64,000 nt of DNA from Henriciella mobilis (lineage in GTDB: Bacteria > Pseudomonadota > Alphaproteobacteria > Caulobacterales > Hyphomonadaceae): positions 62,001 to 126,000 of the forward strand of contig NZ_QWFZ01000036.1 in the NCBI RefSeq assembly GCF_003576315.1, written 5' to 3'. Both the position numbers and the translations under genes were made by a program. The notes below the pieces were generated by a model. It saw nothing but the letters and a program-made list of their open reading frames with translations. It had not been told where the DNA came from and searched no databases. Positions 36,442 to 43,512 of the stretch are shown here, in pieces (the stretch's first letter is position 1; each line of letters opens with the position of its first letter).

Positions 36442-37164
36442 ATGCTTGAAAAACAGGTTGTTGCACTTGCGCATGAGGTCAGCCGGACGGGCCAGGACCT
36501 CGGTTTACCCTATAATGCCGTGAGCGCCGACATCGGCAGTCCTGAGCCGATGGTCGATGCGGATGGCCGCCCCTTTGCGGAGACGCTGTTTCGCTGGATT
36601 GATCCAGAGCTCCAGTACTGGAAGGACCGCGCCTTTGCGCTTCGTTCAGCGATGGTTCACGCGACGCGTACCTGTGCGGAACCTTTCTATTTCGGCAAGG
36701 GTGAGCTTGGCAGCTGGCGTGCGAACGAGGCCCTGCAGGCCAGCCACGATCCCAAGCAGTACAAGGAAGGACACATTGCGTCCGCTATTGTCGCGCCGGT
36801 CTACCTTCCGGGCGGAACCATCGGTGCGGTGGTCTGGGCGAGCGACGAGGAGATCGACGTGCGCCCCCTGTTCGATGCGCATGCCGAGCACCTGCACGCC
36901 CTCGCGCTTAAGTTCATCGCGACTTATTACGACGCCCGGGCCATCGGTCCCAAAAGCCCGGCAGTCTATCTGACCCGCCGTGAGATCCAGTGCCTGAAAT
37001 GGGCGGCTGCGGGAAAGACAGACTCGGAGATTGCAACCATCATCGACATTTCGGTTCCAACGGTCCGCTTTCATATCACCAACAGTGCGAAGAAGCTGGG
37101 AGTGGCCGGCAAGGCGCGTGCGATCCAGCGGGCAACCGTTCTCGGTTACATCGGCAACGAGTAG
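36442..37164 (+). CDS. LuxR-type regulator with GerE-like C-terminal helix-turn-helix
   Basis: A 240-residue DNA-binding protein. The C-terminal domain is clear: 'YLTRREIQCLKWAAAGKTDSEIATIIDISVPTVRFHITNSAKKLGVAGKARAIQRATVLGYI' spans the LuxR/GerE fold. The N-terminal part ('FRWIDPELQYWKDRAFALRSAMVHATRTCAEPFYFGKG', 'AIVAPVYLPGGTIGAVVWASDEE') resembles the autoinducer-binding fold of LuxR-solo proteins. No luxI synthase is nearby. I prefer the ATG at 36442; a TTG lies six bases upstream. It diverges from the acyl-CoA dehydrogenase gene and may control it and the TonB receptor. Confidence 0.85.
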   Translation: MLEKQVVALAHEVSRTGQDLGLPYNAVSADIGSPEPMVDADGRPFAETLFRWIDPELQYWKDRAFALRSAMVHATRTCAEPFYFGKGELGSWRANEALQASHDPKQYKEGHIASAIVAPVYLPGGTIGAVVWASDEEIDVRPLFDAHAEHLHALALKFIATYYDARAIGPKSPAVYLTRREIQCLKWAAAGKTDSEIATIIDISVPTVRFHITNSAKKLGVAGKARAIQRATVLGYIGNE

Positions 37165-37295
37165 GCTCGACGCGTCACTCAAAAGATCTCGCGTCCGCCA
37201 CGAATAATAGTATTTGCAACAGTTTACGTGGATTTTACGAAGCTCCGCTAAAGACAGCATCGTCTCTTCATATTCCTTGAACAGGAGATGCTGGC

Positions 37296-40200
37296 TTGGC
37301 GAGTCTCATGAGCGTCTGTCGAATTGCCGCCTGCCTTCTCGGCCTGGCTGTCCTGCCATCGCCTTCTGAGGCCTCGGCTTCCGCCTCTCACGTCTCGCCG
37401 ATTGCCCATACTGCGCAGCTTCTGGATTACGTCTGGGTCCTCGTTGCGGCGGGACTCGTCATGTTGATGCAGATTGGCTTCCTGCTGCTGGAAGCGGGCA
37501 TGGTACGGTCCAAGAATTCCATCAATGTGACGATGAAGAACGTGATGGACTTCACGGCGTCTGCCATCGCCTTTGCTGCGGTCGGGTTCATGATCGCGTT
37601 CGGCGCCACATCCATCCTTCCGGCAGGCTTCCAGGTGTCATTTGTCGGGCTTGGTCAGCTCAGCGCATCCGAGCAGATTTTCTTTGTCTTCCAGGTCATG
37701 TTTTGCGGTACCGCCGCAACCATTGTGTCCGGCGCAGTTGCCGAGCGCATGCGCCTCTCAGCCTATGTCATCGGTTCGCTGGTCATCGGGGCGTTTATCT
37801 ATCCGGTCTTTGTTCACTGGACCTGGGGCGGCGCCTTGCAGGAGAACCCTGGCGCCTTCCTTGGCAATCTCGGCTATATCGACTTTGCGGGGTCGACCGT
37901 CGTTCATGCGCTCGGGGGCTGGCTGGCGCTCGCTGCCTGTATCGTGCTTGGCGCCAGAAGCGGTCGGTTCACGGCAGATGGCCGGCCGGTCCGGTTTTCC
38001 GGGCACAGCCCGGTGCTGGCCGGTGCCGGGACGCTGATGCTCTACATCGGCTGGATCGGCTTCAATGGCGGCTCCACCGGGGCGGCGACGGCCGAGATCG
38101 GTGCGATTGTTCTCAACACAATCCTGGCCGGCGCAGCCGGCTGCCTGGCAGGCTATTCTTGGACGATGGCGCGCGACCGGTCGGTGCTGCCGGAAAAGGT
38201 GATCAACGGGCTGATCGCGGGCCTGGTCGCTGTGACGGCCGGGTGCCATATCCTCAATCCCGGTACATCCATGCTGATCGGCGCCTGCGGTGCCGTCGCA
38301 GCCCTGTGGTTCAATGAATGGCTCGAGACGCGCTTTCGCATCGACGATGCGGTAGGGGCCGTGGGTGTTCACGGGTTCGCCGGTGCTGTCGGCGTGCTGC
38401 TGCTGCCAGTCCTGGCGCCGGTTGCCGTGCTGCCCGCCGGTGGCCGTTTCGAGCAGGCGCTTGTGCAGCTGCTCGGGTGCGCAATCAATTTCGGCTGGGC
38501 ATTCGGCGTCGGGCTCACCTTTTACATCACGCTCAGGGCCGTATCGGGGATCCGCGTTTCCCGCGAAGCAGAAGAGCGCGGCCTCAATGAAAATGAACAT
38601 TCGACCCGTATCGGTATCGGGCATATCGAAGATGCGATGGGCGACCTTGCACGTGGAACGGTCGATCTGAACCTGCGCCTGCCGATAGAGCAGGGCGACG
38701 ATGCCGAGCGCCTGACGCGCACGTTCAACGCCCTCATGGAGACCATGCAGTCGCGGGAGGAGGAGCGCGCCGAATTCGAAAGCGACCGGCGAAGCTTCGA
38801 GGAGGCTGAGCGCCTGTCTGCCTTGGCAAATGCGACGTTTGAAGCGCTTTGCCTGGTCGTCAATGGCGAAATCGTCGATGGCAATGCCGCGCTTAGCCAG
38901 CTTGTCGGCGCCAGCCTGAAAGACCTGCGCGGGCGGCCTCTGTACAACCTTCTGTCCAGCGCCGACATCGACAAACTCGACAAACTGTCACGCTCGCCGG
39001 ATGCGCCAATCGAGGAATTGTCAGTCATCGATTCCAAGGGTGAGGCGATCCCGGTCGAAGTCCGCAGCCGCGACGTGACGTTCAGGGGAACCGACATGCG
39101 TGTGCTCGCTATTGTCGACCTGCGAGAGCGCAAGAAGGCTGAGGCGCGTATCCGCCACATGGCCTTGCATGACCCGCTGACCCGGCTGCCAAACCGCGCG
39201 CTGTTCAATGATCGACTGTCTGCCATGATCGACGAGACAATGACCGAGCAGACCATGTCTGCGGTGGTGCTCATCGACCTCGACAAGTTCAAGGATGTCA
39301 ATGACCTGCATGGTCATGCCGCGGGCGACGAAGTGCTCAAGGCGACCGCCGAGCGGATCCGTGACCTCGTGCGCAGCCGCGATACGGTCGCCAGGCTGGG
39401 CGGTGACGAATTTGCCGTGCTGCAGCCAAGGATCGACTTCGTCAGCCAGACTGAAGAGCTCGCCATGCGCCTCGTGGAGACGCTCAGCCGGCCGATAGAG
39501 CTGTCTGATGGCCAGCGTGTGCGGATCGGGGCGTCTGTCGGCGTCGCCTTCTGTCCGCGTGACGGTATCCAGTCTGTCGGGCTGGTCACGCGGGCCGATA
39601 CGGCGCTTTATCATGCCAAGAATAATGGCCGGAACTGCTATGCGCTCTTCGAGACTGGCATGGACGAACATGTCCGGCTGCGTCAGCTGCTGGAGCTCGA
39701 CCTCGTCAATGCGCTGGAGGGCGAAGAGCTTGAGGTGCATTACCAGCCACGCATGAACCTCGAGACTGGTGAAATTGTGAGCTACGAAGCGCTGGTTCGC
39801 TGGAATCATCCGCGTCGTGGACAGGTCAGCCCGAGCGAGTTCATACCTGTTGCCGAAGGCTGTGGGCTGATCGTCAAGATCGGTGAATGGGTCCTGCGCC
39901 AGGCCTGTATGACGGCAGCGCGGCAGGACGGTAAGCGGCGTGTCAGCGTCAATGCCAGTCCGCTGCAATTCCGCGACCATACCTTTGTCGAGGCTGTACG
40001 CGCCGCGCTCGCCGAGTCCGGGCTTGATGCAAGCCGCCTGGAAATCGAGATCACAGAGAATGTTCTGATCTCAGACGACCAACGGGCGCTGCGCGTTTTC
40101 CGGGCGCTCAAGGCACTGGGTGTGCAAATTGCGCTCGACGATTTCGGAACCGGCTATTCCTCGCTCGGCTATCTCAGCCGGTTGCCATTCGACACAATCA

Positions 40201-40508
40201 AGATCGATCGCTCTTTCGTCCAGAACATCGCCACCGACGACAACAGCCTGTCCATTGTCGAGACGATTATCCGTCTCGGCCGCTCGCTCGACATGACGGT
40301 CGTTGCCGAAGGCGTGGAAACCGAAATCGAGCTGGCAGCGCTGGCCAAGACGGGGTGCGATGAAATCCAGGGCTTTGTCCTGGGCGCGGCGGAACCGGCG
40401 CAGAATGTACTGAAGGCGGCCCCGGAGGCCATTCGCGCCATTGTGGAAACGGAATCGCAGCTGCGGCAGCTGATTGAACTCTCCGAGACCATGAAGAAAG
40501 CCGGATAG
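37296..40508 (+). CDS. Ammonium transporter fused to HAMP-like, PAS, GGDEF and EAL domains
   Basis: A 1070-residue predicted ammonium sensor/transporter for cyclic-di-GMP signalling. A signal-like helix (1-28) precedes an Amt domain (about 40-420, 11 helices) with both pore histidines in place (His204 in VVHALGGW; His359 in VGVHGF) and 'VHWTWGGAL'. Then come a HAMP-like segment (about 437-490), a coil, a PAS domain (about 505-612), a GGDEF domain (about 620-785; intact GGDEF at 702-706 with an RxxD inhibitory site at 693-696) and an EAL domain (about 800-1050; EAL at 831-833, DDFGTGYSS, KIDRSFV, EGVETE). All catalytic motifs look intact. A TTG start has AGGAG eight bases upstream; ATG at 37308 is the alternative. 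No PII gene is adjacent. Confidence 0.9.
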   Translation: MASLMSVCRIAACLLGLAVLPSPSEASASASHVSPIAHTAQLLDYVWVLVAAGLVMLMQIGFLLLEAGMVRSKNSINVTMKNVMDFTASAIAFAAVGFMIAFGATSILPAGFQVSFVGLGQLSASEQIFFVFQVMFCGTAATIVSGAVAERMRLSAYVIGSLVIGAFIYPVFVHWTWGGALQENPGAFLGNLGYIDFAGSTVVHALGGWLALAACIVLGARSGRFTADGRPVRFSGHSPVLAGAGTLMLYIGWIGFNGGSTGAATAEIGAIVLNTILAGAAGCLAGYSWTMARDRSVLPEKVINGLIAGLVAVTAGCHILNPGTSMLIGACGAVAALWFNEWLETRFRIDDAVGAVGVHGFAGAVGVLLLPVLAPVAVLPAGGRFEQALVQLLGCAINFGWAFGVGLTFYITLRAVSGIRVSREAEERGLNENEHSTRIGIGHIEDAMGDLARGTVDLNLRLPIEQGDDAERLTRTFNALMETMQSREEERAEFESDRRSFEEAERLSALANATFEALCLVVNGEIVDGNAALSQLVGASLKDLRGRPLYNLLSSADIDKLDKLSRSPDAPIEELSVIDSKGEAIPVEVRSRDVTFRGTDMRVLAIVDLRERKKAEARIRHMALHDPLTRLPNRALFNDRLSAMIDETMTEQTMSAVVLIDLDKFKDVNDLHGHAAGDEVLKATAERIRDLVRSRDTVARLGGDEFAVLQPRIDFVSQTEELAMRLVETLSRPIELSDGQRVRIGASVGVAFCPRDGIQSVGLVTRADTALYHAKNNGRNCYALFETGMDEHVRLRQLLELDLVNALEGEELEVHYQPRMNLETGEIVSYEALVRWNHPRRGQVSPSEFIPVAEGCGLIVKIGEWVLRQACMTAARQDGKRRVSVNASPLQFRDHTFVEAVRAALAESGLDASRLEIEITENVLISDDQRALRVFRALKALGVQIALDDFGTGYSSLGYLSRLPFDTIKIDRSFVQNIATDDNSLSIVETIIRLGRSLDMTVVAEGVETEIELAALAKTGCDEIQGFVLGAAEPAQNVLKAAPEAIRAIVETESQLRQLIELSETMKKAG

Positions 40509-40587
40509 GGCGGCCGGTGGACTTCTGATCGGCTTAACCGGTCAGTTCGCGTTTCTGTCAGCAGGCCGAATTGACGGGCTGGGGAGC

Positions 40588-40603
40588 GCGCAGCATGCTG
40601 CGC
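40588..40603. promoter_or_regulatory. 16-bp perfect palindrome upstream of lacI
   Basis: GCGCAGCATGCTGCGC ends 31 bp before the LacI start. It may be an autoregulatory site or an RNA hairpin in the leader; it does not share the half-site of the operator found after the gene. Confidence 0.35.
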
Positions 40604-40634
40604 CGCGCAGGAATCAGCAGGTCTGGACGGGTGA

Positions 40635-41669
40635 ATGCCTCCATCGAGAAAATCACGATCTGTCACCTTGTCCGACGTGGCAAAGGATGCGGGCGTTTCG
40701 CCGATGACCGTTTCGCGGGTCATCAATGGCGAAACGAACGTCAGGAAGCAAACGCGCGAACGCGTACGCGCCTCGATTGAGCGTCTCAATTATTCGCCCA
40801 ATATCTCCGCCCGTAACCTGGCCGGTGCCAGGTCACTTCGCATCTGCCTGCTTTATGGGAACCCTTCATCGGCGTATCTCGGTGAACTGTTGATGGGGGT
40901 CCTGGAATCGGCTCGCGAAATTGGGGCGCATGTCGTCGTGGAGCGCACGCAGGCCGACGCTCTGAATTTGGACGACCTCGCTGCGCAGATGAACCGTGAC
41001 TGGGACGCGATGATTGTGCCTGCACCGATCAGCGACAATCCTGGCATCTGGCGGCTGGTCGAGGAGCACCGCTTTCCGGCCGTCTTCCTTTCGAGTGCCA
41101 TCAAACCGGGCCTCGCAACCGAGATCAATATCGATGAATATGCGGCGGCGCATGACCTGACAGCGACGCTGATCTCGCGAGGGCACCGGCGTATAGCTTT
41201 CATCAAGGGCCACCCCGACCACACAGCGGCGGCGGGACGGTTTGACGGTTACAAGGCCGCCTTGCGGGAAGCTGGGCTCAGCCTCGACGAAACGCTCGTG
41301 AAGCAGGGCTATTTCACCTATCGGTCCGGCCTTGACGCCGCCGATGAGCTGCTCGGCCTCGATGAGCCGCCAACCGCCATCTTCGCAGCCAATGACGATA
41401 TGGCGGCGGGTGTACTGGCTTCAGCTGCCCGCCATGGTCTGTCGGTGCCGCGGGACCTGTCTGTCGCCGGATTCGACGACTCGCCGATCGCATCGACGGT
41501 CTGGCCGAACCTGACCACGGTCCGCCAGCCCGTTGCAGACATGGCAGCGCTGGCCGTGAAGCTCGCGGCCAGTGCCGTTCGCGGACGTCCGGAAGACAGG
41601 GAGGCCGAGACGGTCCGGTTCGACTACGAGGTCATCGGGCGCGACAGTGTGGCACGCCCGCCTGAATAG
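40635..41669 (+). CDS. LacI-family transcriptional regulator
   Basis: A 344-residue repressor. The N-terminal helix-turn-helix and hinge are clear: 'VTLSDVAKDAGVSPMTVSRVINGETNVRKQTRERVRASIERLNYSPNISARNLAG'. The C-terminal part is a periplasmic-binding-protein-like sugar domain ('RICLLYGNPSSAYLGELLMGVLESAREIGAHVVVERT', 'AIFAANDDMAAGVLASAARHGLSVPRDLSVAGFDDSPIAS'). Family members usually sense sugars or nucleosides. The perfect 14-bp palindrome 24 bp after its stop is of LacI-operator form and suggests control of the downstream hydroxylase-sulfotransferase genes. The ribosome site is weak. Confidence 0.93.
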   Translation: MPPSRKSRSVTLSDVAKDAGVSPMTVSRVINGETNVRKQTRERVRASIERLNYSPNISARNLAGARSLRICLLYGNPSSAYLGELLMGVLESAREIGAHVVVERTQADALNLDDLAAQMNRDWDAMIVPAPISDNPGIWRLVEEHRFPAVFLSSAIKPGLATEINIDEYAAAHDLTATLISRGHRRIAFIKGHPDHTAAAGRFDGYKAALREAGLSLDETLVKQGYFTYRSGLDAADELLGLDEPPTAIFAANDDMAAGVLASAARHGLSVPRDLSVAGFDDSPIASTVWPNLTTVRQPVADMAALAVKLAASAVRGRPEDREAETVRFDYEVIGRDSVARPPE

Positions 41670-41692
41670 TCGTTGAGTTTCAGTCAACTTGG

Positions 41693-41706
41693 TGGTAGCG
41701 CTACCA
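41693..41706. promoter_or_regulatory. LacI-type operator, TGGTAGCGCTACCA
   Basis: A perfect 14-bp palindrome with a central CG, the form bound by LacI-family repressors. It lies between the lacI stop and a terminator-like hairpin, upstream of the hydroxylase. No second copy was found near the TonB receptor or the other promoters in the window. Confidence 0.65.
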
Positions 41707-41731
41707 ACGTCCTTCTAAGACTGACTTCGTA

Positions 41732-41768
41732 GTTGGGTGGCGGCTCAGGCTTGCCACCCAACCCTTTT
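41732..41768 (+). terminator. Rho-independent terminator or attenuator between lacI and the hydroxylase
   Basis: A perfect 10-bp stem, GTTGGGTGGC (41732-41741) with GCCACCCAAC (41753-41762), is followed by CCTTTTTC. It could end lacI transcription. If the promoter overlaps the operator at 41693, it would lie in the hydroxylase leader and act as an attenuator. Confidence 0.75.
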
Positions 41769-41862
41769 TCTGAAACCTGCGATCCCGTACGCCGCATGGT
41801 GCCGGTTGCCTTGGAAGGGCGGGCTGCCTACTCTGAACGTCGAATGTTCCGGGATGGGTGAC

Positions 41863-42564
41863 ATGAACTTCCAGGGTAATTTCAAGCGCGTCGGCAGCTT
41901 CGATACCAGCGAGTTGAAACGGCTCGTGCTCGGGCTGACGCAGGAGCACTGGCTGGCCGACGATACGCGCCAGAAGCGCTATGAGGTGCACAAGGATACG
42001 CAGTTTATCGGGCTCGCCTATGATGAAGACTTCCGGCATACGCATCCGACGCGTCGACCAGCGCTCGACCTGTTCGGACCGGCCATCCAGTCGCTGCTCG
42101 CGCAGATCGCAGAATTTTACGAAACCCACCCGGAAACCTTCGCGAAGTTCCAGAAGCCGGTTCGCGGCTATTTCATCCGGATCAGCCTCGCCAAGCTCGT
42201 GGCGGGTGGCAAGATCTCCATCCACCAGGACAAGAACTTCTCTCTGACCCATTCCCATCGGGTGCACTTGCCGATCGTGACCAATCCCGATTGCTGGTTC
42301 TATGTTGGCAAGGAACGGATGAACATGAAGGAGGGCGAGATCTGGGAGATCAATAATCGGCGGATGCACTATGTTGCCAATCACGGCGATGAGGACCGCG
42401 TGCACCTGATCCTCGACTGGGTCTTCCCATGGGAGCCGTGCTGCTGCGCGGACAAGGTGCATCCGGGCGAGCCCTGCACGCCCAAGGCCTGCGCGGACTC
42501 CGTCGTGTTGCGGATCCCTTGCGATTGCCATCCGGAAGAAGCCGACGTGCCGCTTCCGGTCTAG
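41863..42564 (+). CDS. Aspartyl/asparaginyl beta-hydroxylase-like Fe(II)/2-oxoglutarate dioxygenase with Cys-rich tail
   Basis: Predicted non-heme iron dioxygenase of 233 residues. The double-stranded beta-helix shows the metal site His121-x-Asp123 ('GKISIHQDKNFSLTHSHRVHLPI'), the distal His169 ('INNRRMHYVANHG') and the 2-oxoglutarate Arg179 ('DRVHLILDW'), as in bacterial AspH-like proteins. The last 40 residues hold seven Cys (193-195, 205, 210, 220, 222), which I do not know from this family and which could form a metal-binding or redox tail. The start at 41863 has GGGATGGG five bases upstream; ATG at 41854 is the alternative. Only three bases separate it from the sulfotransferase, so they are co-expressed. 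The target could be a peptide, an amino acid or another small molecule. Confidence 0.85.
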   Translation: MNFQGNFKRVGSFDTSELKRLVLGLTQEHWLADDTRQKRYEVHKDTQFIGLAYDEDFRHTHPTRRPALDLFGPAIQSLLAQIAEFYETHPETFAKFQKPVRGYFIRISLAKLVAGGKISIHQDKNFSLTHSHRVHLPIVTNPDCWFYVGKERMNMKEGEIWEINNRRMHYVANHGDEDRVHLILDWVFPWEPCCCADKVHPGEPCTPKACADSVVLRIPCDCHPEEADVPLPV

Positions 42565-42567
42565 AGC

Positions 42568-43512
42568 ATGCAGCGGGCGCCCGACCTCAAACCGATCGCC
42601 ACCCAGGAGACGGCGGGCCTGGGAGATGCGGCGATCGATGCGCTGATGCCAGACCCCGTCATCATCCTGTCCGCGCCACGTGCCGGCAGTACACTGATGT
42701 TCGAACAGATTTGCCGTATCCCGCCCTTCTGGAGTATCGGTGGTGAGAGCCATGCGGTCTTCCGGGAGTTTCCGCATTTAAGAGCCAGCGATGCGGCGTT
42801 GAGTTCGATGGCCCTGGACGAGCGCCACGCCGATCCTCAGACCGCTGACATGTTCCGTCGCCTATTTGTCCTGCTGATGCGAGACGAACGGGGCCGCCGA
42901 TACCTTGAGTATCCGCCGCAGGCCCGTCCAGGGCGTGTGACGCTTGTCGAAAAGACGCCGCGAAACGCACTCAACATTCCCTTCCTGCTGAAAGTATTTC
43001 CAAGGGCCCGCTTCGTTTTCCTGCATCGCGATCCGCGCCAGAATGTTGCCAGCCTGATTGAGGCCTGGGCAGTCGGTCTCAACAAGGGGCGGTTCATAAC
43101 CTTTCGGGACCTGCCGGACTGGCCGCTGCCGGGCTGGTGCTTTGTCTTGCCGCCAGGCTGGGAAAAGATGCGTGGCCGATCGCTTGCGGAAATTGCGGCC
43201 TTCCAGTGGCTGGCCTGCAATGAGGCGATCCTGTCCGGCCTGTCAGGCCTGCCGGCCGAACGGCTGACCGTGCTGAGTTATGCGGACTTCATGGCCGATC
43301 CGGGCAAGACGCTCCTTGGTGTCTGCAAAGCGTTGGGGATCGATGGTGCGCCAGCTGGCCTGAATATTGGGCCAATGCCGCTGTCGCGTTCGACGGTGTC
43401 GCAGCCAAGTCCGGACAAGTGGCGACGCTTCGAAGCGGAGATCGCGCCGCTACTGCCGCAGCTCACCTCAATGCAGGCGCGAATAGATGATTTCGCAGCA
43501 GGGCTTGGCTGA
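42568..43512 (+). CDS. Sulfotransferase-family protein (first copy)
   Basis: Predicted PAPS-dependent sulfotransferase of 314 residues. The 5'-phosphosulfate loop is 'IILSAPRAGSTLMFEQI' (about 33-48) and the 3'-phosphate site is 'RFVFLHRDPRQNVASLIEAW' (about 148-167, Arg154). 'LVEKTPRNALNIPFLLKVFP' is typical of the bacterial sulfotransferase_3 group. It probably transfers sulfate to a hydroxyl group, for which the adjacent hydroxylase could supply the acceptor. It starts three bases after the hydroxylase stop. Its stop abuts the stop of the halogenase on the opposite strand, with no terminator between. No PAPS-producing genes are in the window. Confidence 0.87.
   Translation: MQRAPDLKPIATQETAGLGDAAIDALMPDPVIILSAPRAGSTLMFEQICRIPPFWSIGGESHAVFREFPHLRASDAALSSMALDERHADPQTADMFRRLFVLLMRDERGRRYLEYPPQARPGRVTLVEKTPRNALNIPFLLKVFPRARFVFLHRDPRQNVASLIEAWAVGLNKGRFITFRDLPDWPLPGWCFVLPPGWEKMRGRSLAEIAAFQWLACNEAILSGLSGLPAERLTVLSYADFMADPGKTLLGVCKALGIDGAPAGLNIGPMPLSRSTVSQPSPDKWRRFEAEIAPLLPQLTSMQARIDDFAAGLG

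Noticed and set aside
36442-37164. Complete quorum-sensing pair
   Set aside because: No luxI-like synthase is encoded in the window, so only a solo regulator is supported.
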